This document shows, one piece after another, positions 9,245 through 18,797 of a stretch of DNA of 64,000 nt. Position 1 is the first letter of the stretch. Each line of letters begins with the position of its first letter. The notes under the pieces are model-generated. The model was not told where the DNA came from and did not search any database. It saw nothing but the letters and a program-made list of their open reading frames with translations. The position numbers were made by a program, and so were the translations under genes. Origin of the DNA: CBDFMG01 sp965221205 [NCBI: bacterium] (GTDB lineage: Bacteria > SM23-31); the NCBI GenBank assembly GCA_965221205.1, contig OZ244870.1, positions 1-64,000 of the forward strand. Direction: 5' to 3'.

Positions 9245-10684
9245 ATGGTAGAATCAGGCAGTAAAAAGCAGGTTGTGATTGTCGGCGGTGGCCCGGGCGG
9301 CTATACAGCTGCTTTCCTTGCGGCTGATCTCGGTATGCAGGTGACTTTAATCGATACACGGGAAAATCCCGGCGGTGTCTGTTTATATATCGGCTGTATT
9401 CCGTCAAAAGCGCTTCTCCATATTGCGAAAGTAATCAACGAAGCAAAAGAGGCACTTAACTGGGGGATTACGTTCTCCGAACCGAAAATTGACATCGATA
9501 AACTCCGGACATGGAAGGATAGTGTTGTCGGCAAGATGACCGGTGGCCTCGGTCAACTCAGCAAACGGCGGAAAGTCGAATTTATTCAGGGAAAAGCTTT
9601 TTTTAAAGATTCCGGGACAATTGAAATTACGCGAGAAAGCGGCGGTACGGAAACTATCACGTTTGAACATGCAATCATTGCTACAGGATCGATACCGGTA
9701 AAAATACCGAGTTTGTCTCTTGACTCACCCCGTGTTCTCGATTCAACCTCTGCGCTCGAACTCGAAAACATCCCCAAAACACTGCTGATTGTCGGTGGCG
9801 GTTATATCGGTCTAGAGATCGGTTCGGTGTATGCTACGTTGGGATCGAATGTGTCGGTCGTTGAAATGACCGACGGCCTGTTGCAGGGCGCCGACAGAGA
9901 CATGGTAAAAGTGCTCCATAAGCAGCTCGAATCAAGATTTGAATCGATAATGCTCAAAACTATGGTGAAGGAGATCAAAGAGCAGAAAAACGGAATCAAG
10001 GTTGTGTTTGACGGTGCAGATGTGAAGATTAAAGATAAAGTATACGAGAAAATTCTCGTATCGGTCGGAAGGAGACCAGTGTCAGACGGTTTTGGTCTTG
10101 AAAACACCGGCATTATGGTTGATACGAAAGGATTTATTCCAGTAGACGAACAGCGCAGGACCAGTGCCCCGGCTATCTTTGCAATCGGAGATGTTGCAGG
10201 TGAACCGATGCTGGCACATAAAGCTTCCTTTGAAGGACGCGTCGCTGTTGAAGTGATTGTTGGACAAAAGGTCGGTTATGAACCGCAGGCTATTCCGGCT
10301 GTTGTCTTCACCGATCCCGAAATCGCGTGGTGCGGACTGACAGAAACCGAGGCAAAAAGTAATAACATTCCCGTCGAGATTGCTAAATTTCCGTGGAGTG
10401 CTTCAGGAAGAGCGACCGCCATGGGAATTCATGACGGTTTAACGAAACTGGTAATCGATCCTGAATCTAAGCGTGTCCTTGGTGTCGGCATTGCCGGCTC
10501 TGGTGCGGGTGAAATGATTGCCGAAGGAGTTCTGGCAGTTGAGATGGCATCGCTTGTTTCTGATGTGGAGCTTTCAATCCATCCCCACCCAACTTTGTCT
10601 GAAACCGTAATGGAGGCTGCTGCTGCTTTCTACGGAACAAGTACTCATATCTACAGACCGAAAAAAAGTGATTTCACAGTCTAA
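9245..10684 (+). CDS. lpd: Dihydrolipoamide dehydrogenase (E3)
   Basis: 479 residues from the ATG at 9245. An in-frame GTG at 9233 would add four residues, but GTGGAG just upstream of the ATG looks like its ribosome site. It is a FAD disulfide reductase that reoxidises E2 dihydrolipoamide with NAD+. Seen: FAD-binding VVIVGGGPGGYTAA (about 10-23), redox disulfide GGVCLYIGCIPSK (Cys 46 and 51), NAD-binding LLIVGGGYIGLEIGSVYA, the FAIGDVAGEPMLAHKA block, and the C-terminal catalytic HPHPTLSE. It is the third gene of the pyruvate dehydrogenase operon and could also serve other 2-oxoacid complexes. Confidence 0.96.
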   Translation: MVESGSKKQVVIVGGGPGGYTAAFLAADLGMQVTLIDTRENPGGVCLYIGCIPSKALLHIAKVINEAKEALNWGITFSEPKIDIDKLRTWKDSVVGKMTGGLGQLSKRRKVEFIQGKAFFKDSGTIEITRESGGTETITFEHAIIATGSIPVKIPSLSLDSPRVLDSTSALELENIPKTLLIVGGGYIGLEIGSVYATLGSNVSVVEMTDGLLQGADRDMVKVLHKQLESRFESIMLKTMVKEIKEQKNGIKVVFDGADVKIKDKVYEKILVSVGRRPVSDGFGLENTGIMVDTKGFIPVDEQRRTSAPAIFAIGDVAGEPMLAHKASFEGRVAVEVIVGQKVGYEPQAIPAVVFTDPEIAWCGLTETEAKSNNIPVEIAKFPWSASGRATAMGIHDGLTKLVIDPESKRVLGVGIAGSGAGEMIAEGVLAVEMASLVSDVELSIHPHPTLSETVMEAAAAFYGTSTHIYRPKKSDFTV

Positions 10685-10731
10685 AGAAAACAATTGTTAA
10701 TTTCTATAAACACACGGGGGTTATAAATAAG

Positions 10732-11685
10732 TTACTGCCCGTTCATTTCTGCTTCTTCGTACAGAAATCCGGTAAACGCAAGTTTGTTTCCTTTCGGGCT
10801 GACAGCAAGACGGGTAATATTATAAATGCCGTATGAACTGAAATCGGCTACTTCTTTCCATCCATATTTGTAAAAGTAAAAAGGTATAGCTTCCATCAAT
10901 TTAGCTCCATTTGCCATCATAATCGTTTTACGTGGTGTCCAGCAGTAGTCCTCCACCCGCCACAACACGGGTGCAAGTAAATTGATTGTATCGGTATCAA
11001 GATTATACTCCATGATATCCCAGCCGAAAACGCTGGGTTGCCCGTCAAGCGTTTTTTTGAGATAACTGAAGGAGTTTGTTTTAGGAATTTTATAGAGTGC
11101 CCTGCCAATATGTTTCGTTATATATTTTAATTCACCGGTATTGAGATTTTTAATATAGAGTTCCGGAACAAGTCCACCATTCTCCTTTAAAAGAGCAAAT
11201 AAAGCAACTGTAGAATCGTTGACCCAAGTGTAATAACCAAGATTTATTTCGTCTATCAATAGTTCAAATTTACCGGTATTTCCCGGAAAAGGCATTTGCC
11301 AGAGATGGGCTGTTTCATTCTCGTTCTCTCTAAGTGCAGTGATTATTGTATCGTCCGGACTGACACGCGGAGAGTACTCTTTTTCAGGAAATGTATAATA
11401 TATTCTCGTAATCGTATCGGCCTGAATATTGTATTGATAAATGTCAGTCTGTCCTCCTGATCTGTCGGACACAAAAAGAATTCGTTCGCCATCGGGAGTA
11501 AATACAGGTTGATTGTCATATCCGGCTAAGTTCGTAATGTTTTTCGGTGGGCCGTACTGAATCCGTTCGTCCTCATGAAACACATCAACCAGATAGATAT
11601 CGGGTGTATCAGATGACTGCCCATAACCGTTTGATAATAGTATTGCGTAAACACAAGCCGAGAGAATCAGGCGCATAATTATCAT
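10732..11685 (-). CDS. Secreted PD40/TolB-like beta-propeller protein
   Basis: 317 residues with an N-terminal signal peptide (MRLILSACVYAILLSNGYGQ, cleavage likely after GYGQ). Two clear PD40 blades follow: DNQPVFTPDGERILFVSDRS and EYSPRVSPDDTII, then weaker blades, and a last one, VSPKGNKLAFTG. This motif is typical of TolB- and dipeptidyl-peptidase-type propellers. No peptidase domain follows, so it is probably a binding or scaffold protein outside the cytoplasm. It converges on lpd with 47 nt between the stop codons. The partner is unknown. Confidence 0.75.
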   Translation of the reverse strand: MIIMRLILSACVYAILLSNGYGQSSDTPDIYLVDVFHEDERIQYGPPKNITNLAGYDNQPVFTPDGERILFVSDRSGGQTDIYQYNIQADTITRIYYTFPEKEYSPRVSPDDTIITALRENENETAHLWQMPFPGNTGKFELLIDEINLGYYTWVNDSTVALFALLKENGGLVPELYIKNLNTGELKYITKHIGRALYKIPKTNSFSYLKKTLDGQPSVFGWDIMEYNLDTDTINLLAPVLWRVEDYCWTPRKTIMMANGAKLMEAIPFYFYKYGWKEVADFSSYGIYNITRLAVSPKGNKLAFTGFLYEEAEMNGQ

Positions 11686-12079
11686 GCTCGAAGCCCCTAT
11701 AACACCGTGTGATATTTTATAAGTAATATCAGGAATTATTTTATGGTAATTGATTGATTAATTCTACTTCAATCTGCTGCAAATGTTCCAATTGATGAAA
11801 GATTCATTTGTCCGGCTATCAATGTATTACTATTATTGAATATTATCATCATTTATTGAGTTTTTTTCTTATATCTGTATTGAAAATAGACACAAATTCT
11901 TACAGAAGAACATTACATCTTCACACGCCTATTTTCAGTTCCCTATCGTCTTCTTATTCATCTGATCAATTCTTTTTCTTTGTGTATGAATATCCAAAAC
12001 GTGTAGCGGTTTGTGAAAGAGCTGATCAATGTGAATATTGTATTTGAAATGATGCTTTATCCGTTACGGAAACACGGTG
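11686..12079. other. Intergenic region between PD40 gene and IS1595-type element
   Basis: About 390 bp without a convincing gene. It should contain the promoter of the minus-strand PD40 gene and the left end of the IS at 12249, but no clear terminal inverted repeat was identified. Confidence 0.4.
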
Positions 12080-12250
12080 TCAGAGAATGGATAAATCATC
12101 TTTACTTTCATCGCCTTTTGACCTCTCAGCAACCACCTTGTCGACTTCTTTCATAATATGCTTTCCGAAAATACACTCCATAAAGTCATGGTCGTCTCGT
12201 TCCAGCGCATCCTCTGGCAACTTCCTTTTCCTGGGAGAATTTTGAGTCAT
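12080..12250 (-). CDS. Small charged hypothetical protein divergent from transposase
   Basis: A 56-residue frame starting MTQNSPRKRKLPEDALERDD and ending ERSKGDESKDDLSIL. Its start codon overlaps the transposase ATG (12249) by two bases on the opposite strand. The composition is strongly charged and unlike a random frame, but no family is recognised. It may be a passenger of the IS, a remnant of a host gene, or a chance frame. Confidence 0.3.
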   Translation of the reverse strand: MTQNSPRKRKLPEDALERDDHDFMECIFGKHIMKEVDKVVAERSKGDESKDDLSIL

Positions 12251-13137
12251 GATGAACCTCGTATCCCTGATTGATAAATTCAACTGCGATGACAAATGCC
12301 GTGAGGCACTAGAGCAACTTCGCTGGCCCGCTGGCGTTTATTGTACCCGTTGCGGCGATATGGAAGTCCTCGAACTTCCAAAGCATAACAGATGGGAATG
12401 CAAATCATGCGGCTGCCAGTTCAGCGTTACGGCTGGAACGATCATGCACGACTCCCACCTCTCTCTCCGCAAGTGGTTTCTCGCTATATACTTCATGTGT
12501 GAATCGAAAAAGGGAATCTCCGCGAATCAGATGAAGCGAACTCTCGGAGTTTCCTGCAAAACGGCTTGGTATCTTTGCCACAGGATCCGGCAAGCGATGG
12601 GAAACGAACCTTTTGAAGGCCCTGCGCTTTTCGGAATCGTGGAAGTCGATGAAACGCTCGTGGGCGGTAAAGTGAAGGGAAAGGACCACGCATACAAGGG
12701 CAACAAAGGATGGGTAGTCGGAGCCATCCAGCGCGAAGGTAAGGTTCGCATCGAGCGTATCCCGAACATCAAACGCGGCACTCTCCATGACTTCATCAAG
12801 CGTACCGTGAAAAACGAAGCCGAGGCTATATACACGGATGAATTGAGGTCTTATATCGGCATAGCCGACCATGATACGCGCCATGAGACTGTGAGACATT
12901 CCGAGGAAGAATGGGTTGTGGGAGATGTTCACACAAACAGCATAGAAGGCATATGGAGCCTGTTCAAGCGGTCTCTCTATGGACGTATTCCACAAGATGA
13001 GCATCAAGCACATGGATCGCTACATCGAGGAACTCGAATGGCGATTCAACAACCGCAACAATCCCCACATTTTCCGCGATACGCTGGCTCGGATCATGGA
13101 CACTAAGCATCTTACTTATCGGGAGTTGGTGGCGTAA
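12249..13137 (+). pseudogene. IS1595-family transposase, C-terminus frameshifted
   Basis: A DDE transposase of the IS1595 type. The N-terminal zinc ribbon has CTRCGDMEVL and CKSCGCQF. Catalytic motifs follow: VEVDETLVGGK, IYTDELRSY and HTNSIEGIWSLFKRSLYG. Just after SLYG, near 12977-12982, the frame changes: the original frame ends at 13106 as unrelated sequence, while the +1-shifted frame reads FHKMSIKHMDRYIEELEWRF and NNRNNPHIF and stops at 13137. This is the normal family C-terminus. The total of 889 nt equals 296 codons plus one base, so one extra base explains the break. IS1595 elements are not known for programmed frameshifting, so the copy is probably inactive, or the base is an error. 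Confidence 0.85.
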
Positions 13138-14089
13138 AAAGTTCATCTTGTTCAGATGGAGGGATAACACTCTTAATTTCAACAACATAATAGCTTGCAT
13201 TGCCCGTTGGATGATTATTATCATCAAGCTCAATTTCATGCCGCAACATGACATCAAGGTAACTTCCTGGCGGAAGTGGTATCTTTCCATTATGAAATTT
13301 TTCGAGCCACGAGACATCCTCTATTTTTGCCTCTATTTGCCTATCTAAAATGAATGACCACCTTGAATCCCCCAAGAGGTCAGGTTTTTGACTTTCAATT
13401 TTGTCGCATATGTGGTTTTGTTGACACGAGGCTGTAATGCAAGGGAATCCATGTTTATATTGTATATTTTTTTCCCTTCCTCGGAAGAAATTTCCTCGGT
13501 GATTTCTTCATCTTGCTCGAATTGCAACTTGTCGTACCCTTCATTAGTTAGAGGCCTTACAACGTCTTTTACATTCTTCAAAACGTTTTTGTCGTTCATT
13601 ATGATGTATGTATTGCTATTAATGGTTATATTTGAATTGTCGCCAGAATTAGAAATTGTGACACTATTGCCATCTTCTTTAATATCTAGCTCATTTAACG
13701 AAACATTCTGCTTTGCCATCCATTTATAGAATTGAAAAAACCCACTGCCAGACACGCCGATAATACCCATCCACTCTGCAATTTCTTTAGCTGTAGCAAT
13801 CTTTTCGCTAAATAGAAACAAACTTACGTGCTGGAAAAGTGTTTGCGTGATCTCTATGCTGAATTGAAAAACATTTTTGCTCTGTATCAACATTAACTAA
13901 CACCTTGACCGCTGATCGGTCACCATTGAATTTTTTATTATAAATTTTTACAATCTCAGACAAACCTATAAGAGCGAGTGCAAGATCGGCAACATCCATA
14001 GAATGTTCGGCTAAAGCAGGGCCATCATAGCGGACAATCGAAGATATCTTTGACATTGGGGTTAATACCTCTTTATATTTACTTTCCAT
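13112..14089 (-). pseudogene. Conserved hypothetical accessory protein, two homopolymer frameshifts
   Basis: Three overlapping minus-strand frames join into one protein of about 325 residues. The start MESKYKEVLTPMSKISSIVR continues with RYDGPALAEHSMDVADLALA, a pattern I associate with hypothetical proteins of mobile regions. The first break is in a T5 run (coding strand) near 13870: one T fewer restores EQKCFQFSIEITQTLF. The second is in a G5 run near 13377: one G more restores LTSWGDSRWSFILD. The net shift is zero and the length is divisible by three. The middle has a short hydrophobic stretch (IIGVSGSGFF). The 3' end overlaps the end of the IS1595 transposase by 26 bp. Function unknown. 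Confidence 0.7.
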
Positions 14090-14201
14090 GCCAAAACACT
14101 ACATGTTGAGATACTCTTAGTCAAGTATGTAATTACCAGGTTTTTGCTCTATTGCGATTGTCCTCTACCTGATATAAGACTATTAAATAACCGTAAATAA
14201 A

Positions 14202-15770
14202 CTAATTCAACGCCGGAAATAGGGCAGGAGGTCGGTGGTGACGGGTTGCCTGTTCGTAGGAGTAAGCTATTTTTATAATGTCCGATTCTCCAAAGTGACG
14301 GCCAACTATCTGTAGTCCGGCGGGTAGGTTTTCCTCCACAAATCCCATCGGTACTGTGATTGCCGGCTGGCCGGTATGGGGCGGAAAATAGTCGCTATTG
14401 TTGCCATCGGGGCTTTCCATATCGTGTAATCTGCGGGGCGGATTGCTCCATGTCGGATAGATGATCGCATCAAGATCATGTACATCCATTGCCTGTAACA
14501 CCGCATCCCGCAGCGCAACATTGTCGGGAGCATCATAAACGCTCTGGCACGGTGGTGATTCAGAAATATTCCTGATCTTCTGAAGCCGGCTCTGTAGACG
14601 CTCTTCTATATATGGTGAATAGAGACCCGATTCATAGATGCTTTCAATCGTTTGATAAGGCGCCTTTTCACCGAGCGAATTCAGGTAGGTATCGACGTCA
14701 TACTGGAATGAATCACACCAGATATCGTCCCAGAGATTTTTTGCATCAGGAATAACAAACGGATCGACGATTATCGCACCTTGACTTCGCATGTCGTTGA
14801 TTGCATTTTCAAAAAGAACCTGAATCTCTGAATCGGCTGTCGGCGTATCGACAAGTATCCGAAGAACACCGATACGAGCGCTACTCAAGCCTTCTGGATC
14901 GAGAAACTTTGAGTAGTTTTCCGGCACATTCCCTTCACTCATCCGGGTTATTGAATCTGCTGGATCGAACCCTGCAATAACCTCAAGAATTTTTACTGCA
15001 TCTTTCACCGTACGTGCCATCGGTCCGCCAATATCGTTATGGAGTTCGAGCGGTACGATGCCGTCTCTGCTTGTGAGACCCATAGTCGATCGGATACCGA
15101 CGAGCGCCGTATGTGATGAAGGACCGCGAATAGAGTTTCCGGTATCGGTCCCCAAACCAACCATACCGAGATTTGCTGCAACCGCGGCGGCTGTTCCGCC
15201 GCTCGAACCGGCAGGTACACGCGTAAGATTGTATGGATTTCGAGTGATTCCGGTGATAGAACTGACAGTTTGGAAGGGGCTGAACGCCCACTCTGCCATG
15301 TTCGATTTTGCCAGGACGATTGCACCTGCTTCACGGAGTTTCCGGACCTGATAGGCATCATCCAATGGAAGCGATCCTTTGAGAGCGAGTGATCCAGCAG
15401 CAGTCTGTAAATCCCCTGTGTCGTAGTTGTCTTTAACAATGACCGGAATGCCGTGGAGTGGCCGGAGTATTCCGGTTTTCCTGAATTCTTCATCAAGCTC
15501 TTCTGCCCGCTGCAAAGCATTGGAGTTGATAACAACGAGAGAATTGAGCCGCATCGGTTGATCATAGGTTTCAATTCGCTCCAGATATGCTTCAACAAGC
15601 TTGTGGGCAGTCAATGTTCCTTCCTGAAATGCCGTGTGGATTTCTGTAATTGTTGTTTCATGCACACGAAACGGCTCTGATTTGTCAGGATTCGAAGAGC
15701 ATGATGCGTGCATACTAGAAAAAAGACAACCGAGTACTGCAACAATCCTATAAATCCGCCAATTCTTCAT
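14202..15770 (-). CDS. Amidase-signature family hydrolase, probable lipoprotein
   Basis: 522 residues. The N-terminus carries a signal with a possible lipobox (SMHASC). Amidase-signature features: catalytic Lys in VIVKDNYDT (about K113), the Ser-rich [16 protein letters not shown] (cis-Ser about 189-190), and nucleophile Ser in [15 protein letters not shown] (about S213; the usual sequence is GTDTGGS, so Gly to Asn is a small deviation). It hydrolyses an amide bond of unknown substrate and is likely exported, unlike the cytosolic GatA branch. It lies 42 nt downstream of the Asp-box gene at 15813 on the same strand and is probably co-transcribed with it. Confidence 0.9.
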   Translation of the reverse strand: MKNWRIYRIVAVLGCLFSSMHASCSSNPDKSEPFRVHETTITEIHTAFQEGTLTAHKLVEAYLERIETYDQPMRLNSLVVINSNALQRAEELDEEFRKTGILRPLHGIPVIVKDNYDTGDLQTAAGSLALKGSLPLDDAYQVRKLREAGAIVLAKSNMAEWAFSPFQTVSSITGITRNPYNLTRVPAGSSGGTAAAVAANLGMVGLGTDTGNSIRGPSSHTALVGIRSTMGLTSRDGIVPLELHNDIGGPMARTVKDAVKILEVIAGFDPADSITRMSEGNVPENYSKFLDPEGLSSARIGVLRILVDTPTADSEIQVLFENAINDMRSQGAIIVDPFVIPDAKNLWDDIWCDSFQYDVDTYLNSLGEKAPYQTIESIYESGLYSPYIEERLQSRLQKIRNISESPPCQSVYDAPDNVALRDAVLQAMDVHDLDAIIYPTWSNPPRRLHDMESPDGNNSDYFPPHTGQPAITVPMGFVEENLPAGLQIVGRHFGESDIIKIAYSYEQATRHHRPPALFPALN

Positions 15771-15812
15771 GTATCAATTCCTGCCTCATCTGCATCATAT
15801 AAGCATTAGATT

Positions 15813-18530
15813 TCAATATTTATTTTCATACCAATGGTCTTTTAAAATAACCGCTTTTTGTTCGAATTCATGACCGTTCACACTCAGCATAACCGTGAAC
15901 TCCCCCGGCAAAACCTGTGTACTGATATGGTCGGGGCTGTTTAAATCGAATTCTGTTCCATGGTAAAATATTTGCTGATATTTTGTAAACGGCTGGATCA
16001 TGTTCCATTCGTATCCATTTTTCCATGATTCTTTCTCTTCTTCTGTTCTGTCTCTGCGGGTATCCATTCTCCATTCCACACTGTTCAGTCCCGCTGCTGT
16101 CGTACCGATCATTTCACGTACCAGATGTTGACCTTTATACACCTTAATACTCACAGGATTGTCGATGTTTTCCTTTAAGTAATAATTAACCATTACTCCA
16201 TACGGCTGGTTTTCACCCCAAAAATTTTGCGAACTCACTACAGTTTCACGCGGAATTATCCACTGTACCTTTGGCTCGATTTCAAAAAAATGAGCCTCAT
16301 TTTCAAGCACTTCCTGCGTTAATTCTTGTAACGGTGAAATATCAGTAATAAAAAATCCCCGTCCATAGGTGCCGACAACCAGATCATTTTCACGAGGATG
16401 GATGACCAGATCGTGCACCGGCTGTGTCGGCATATTATTTTGCAAGATTGTCCAATTCATGCCGCCATCAATGGATACGTACACTGCTTTATCATTACCG
16501 ACAAAGATGAGATTCGGATTATTATGGTCTTCTTTTATGACGTTAACCGATTCATTCGGCAAATTACCGGCAATTGAAACCCAAGTTTCGCCGAAATCGG
16601 TGGTTTTATACACAAATGGTCGATAATCGTCTTTATCTCTTCCACGGAGTGAGATATAGGCAGTCCCAGCATAATGATTTGATGCTGTTATTCTGGAAAC
16701 CCAATATTCAGGAAATTCTGGTATGCGGTCATTCAATTTTGTCCATGATTCTCCGTTATTTAATGTGATCCAGACATTTCCGTCATCCGTCCCTGCCCAG
16801 ATGACACCATTCTGTATCGGTGACTCATCAATTGTTGTAATTGCGCCTTTTTCCCGAGGGACCCGGTCGAATTCCGGTCGGCTGACTTTCGCCAGGATGG
16901 GACTGATCTCTTCCCAACTTTCACCCCGGAAGTTGGACCGTAACACCATATTCGCACCGTGAAACAAAACATCTGAATTATGGGGGGAAATTAAAATCGG
17001 TGCATTGAAATTGAACTGAATATCCGGATTACCTCTATACTGAATGTCTCGCCGTTTACCAGTTTTCTGGTCGATTCGTTCGATACCGCCAAACTGCGAC
17101 TCGTTATATACCCATCGGTTGTTCGACGGATCGACCTGCACATGAGACCCGTCTCCTGTTCCCCAGTATTCCCAATCTTCGAGACGGACAGGGTACCTCC
17201 CTTTTTTTGTGCTGGGCCCTTTAAAATTGCCATTATCCTGTGTGCCACCATAAACGTTATAGGGATAATCCATATCGACGGCAATGGCATAAAGCTGGGC
17301 AAGGGGAAGTTCATCAGGGTGATACCAGTTTTGACCTGCATCATAGGTAATTCCCATACCGTGATCGTTTCCTATTAGCATATGTTTAGAGTTATCGGGA
17401 TCAATCCACATTGCATGGTGGTCATCGTAAAAGTCAACCCGGACATGCCTGCGCTGACGCTCCTCTCGGAATGGCATATCCCAAGTATCACCTTCGTCAA
17501 AGGTTTCATACAACTGAACACTGAGAACATAAATATGATTTACATCGTTTGGATCGACCCTGATTTGACCAAAATACGAACCGCCGTTAAGACCTTCGCC
17601 AGTCGGCTGCCCGAGACGTCGCCATGACCGACCACCGTTACCCGTTCGGTACACTCTGTTTTTTGAATTTTCTTCCGAATCATCGGGAATATGGATCACC
17701 GCAAAGAGAATATCCGGATCGTTGAGAAATATATCCAGACCGATTCGTCCCAAGCCGCTTCTGGGCAGTCCGTTTGTGAGTTTTTCCCATGAATTCCCGC
17801 CATTGGTGGTTTTATAGATGCCGCTGCCGTTACCTCCGAGACCTTCATTATGTCTCCCGGCACCCGGGCGGTCATAGCTCGCAGCATACAATACGTCGGG
17901 GTCACGGGGGTCCATAACAAGATCAATAACTCCTATGTACTGTCCGTTTTCTTTCACTTCCAGCGACTTTGTCCACGATTTTCCACCGTTGGTGGTTTTG
18001 TACACGCCGCGCTCAGGATTTTGCGCATTAAATTTGCCCGTTGCAGCAACATAGACAATATCTTGATTTTCCGGATGGATGCGAATTCGTCCAATGCGCC
18101 GAGAATTATGTAAACCCATACTTGTCCATGTCTTTCCGCTGTCGGTTGACTTGTACATACCATCACCCCAATAGTCTCCGTTTGCTTCACCGGAGCCAAC
18201 CCAGACTATTTCATGATTCGAAGGTGCAACGGCAACATCGCCAATTGCAATTGAGTTTTCATGGTCGAAAATTGGTTTGAACGTGACACCATTATTGGAC
18301 GTTTTCCAGAGGCCTCCCGAAGCCGTTGCGACATAAAAAGTAAATGTCTGACCTGCCGGAACAGCAAAATCGACAATTCTCCCACTTTGCCTGGTCGGCC
18401 CGATTGATCGGTAGTGAAATTTCTCGATGATGTTCTGTGAGATCTGCTGGCCAAATGCTACTTGTATTAATAACAGTGCAATAATCCCAACTGCGAGAGT
18501 CAAGCGCATAACCACTCTTTTCTTAATCAT
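15813..18530 (-). CDS. VPS10/sortilin-like Asp-box (BNR) repeat secreted protein
   Basis: 905 residues, a paralogue of the genes at 1 and 1429. The ATG at 18530 follows a GAGGA ribosome site by about 8 nt. A signal peptide (RLTLAVGIIALLLIQVAFGQ) precedes HYRSIGPTRQSGRIVDF, then many Asp-box motifs (STDSGKTW, TTNGGKSW, SIDGGMNW) and the shared tail PGEFTVMLSVNGHEF...KDHWYENKY. It is intact. Its position upstream of the amidase gene suggests a shared mRNA. The enzymatic role, if any, is unknown. Confidence 0.9.
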   Translation of the reverse strand: MIKKRVVMRLTLAVGIIALLLIQVAFGQQISQNIIEKFHYRSIGPTRQSGRIVDFAVPAGQTFTFYVATASGGLWKTSNNGVTFKPIFDHENSIAIGDVAVAPSNHEIVWVGSGEANGDYWGDGMYKSTDSGKTWTSMGLHNSRRIGRIRIHPENQDIVYVAATGKFNAQNPERGVYKTTNGGKSWTKSLEVKENGQYIGVIDLVMDPRDPDVLYAASYDRPGAGRHNEGLGGNGSGIYKTTNGGNSWEKLTNGLPRSGLGRIGLDIFLNDPDILFAVIHIPDDSEENSKNRVYRTGNGGRSWRRLGQPTGEGLNGGSYFGQIRVDPNDVNHIYVLSVQLYETFDEGDTWDMPFREERQRRHVRVDFYDDHHAMWIDPDNSKHMLIGNDHGMGITYDAGQNWYHPDELPLAQLYAIAVDMDYPYNVYGGTQDNGNFKGPSTKKGRYPVRLEDWEYWGTGDGSHVQVDPSNNRWVYNESQFGGIERIDQKTGKRRDIQYRGNPDIQFNFNAPILISPHNSDVLFHGANMVLRSNFRGESWEEISPILAKVSRPEFDRVPREKGAITTIDESPIQNGVIWAGTDDGNVWITLNNGESWTKLNDRIPEFPEYWVSRITASNHYAGTAYISLRGRDKDDYRPFVYKTTDFGETWVSIAGNLPNESVNVIKEDHNNPNLIFVGNDKAVYVSIDGGMNWTILQNNMPTQPVHDLVIHPRENDLVVGTYGRGFFITDISPLQELTQEVLENEAHFFEIEPKVQWIIPRETVVSSQNFWGENQPYGVMVNYYLKENIDNPVSIKVYKGQHLVREMIGTTAAGLNSVEWRMDTRRDRTEEEKESWKNGYEWNMIQPFTKYQQIFYHGTEFDLNSPDHISTQVLPGEFTVMLSVNGHEFEQKAVILKDHWYENKY

Positions 18531-18797
18531 AATAATTCCTCAATTTATGCTTCACAGTATTTTGTCATAATACGCACACAAACTCTACAACCCCTCTATT
18601 ACATAGAATACATAAAGTTAATAACTATAATTTATCAATTTCATCGGTATAACCGGTTATTTCCCTCTTTATCCTAGTAAATTTGAACACAATCCGTGAT
18701 TCATATAATGAAGAAAATCCAGATTGCGGGCTTGTATAATCCGGATTCCCGTTCATGAACAGAAATTAAAAAATTATACCAAAAAAGTACTGCTTAT

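Noticed and set aside
12405-13013. Long minus-strand frame opposite the IS1595 transposase (about 202 codons)
   Set aside because: It lies entirely antisense to a clear transposase domain and its translation shows no motif or ribosome site; it is a shadow frame.
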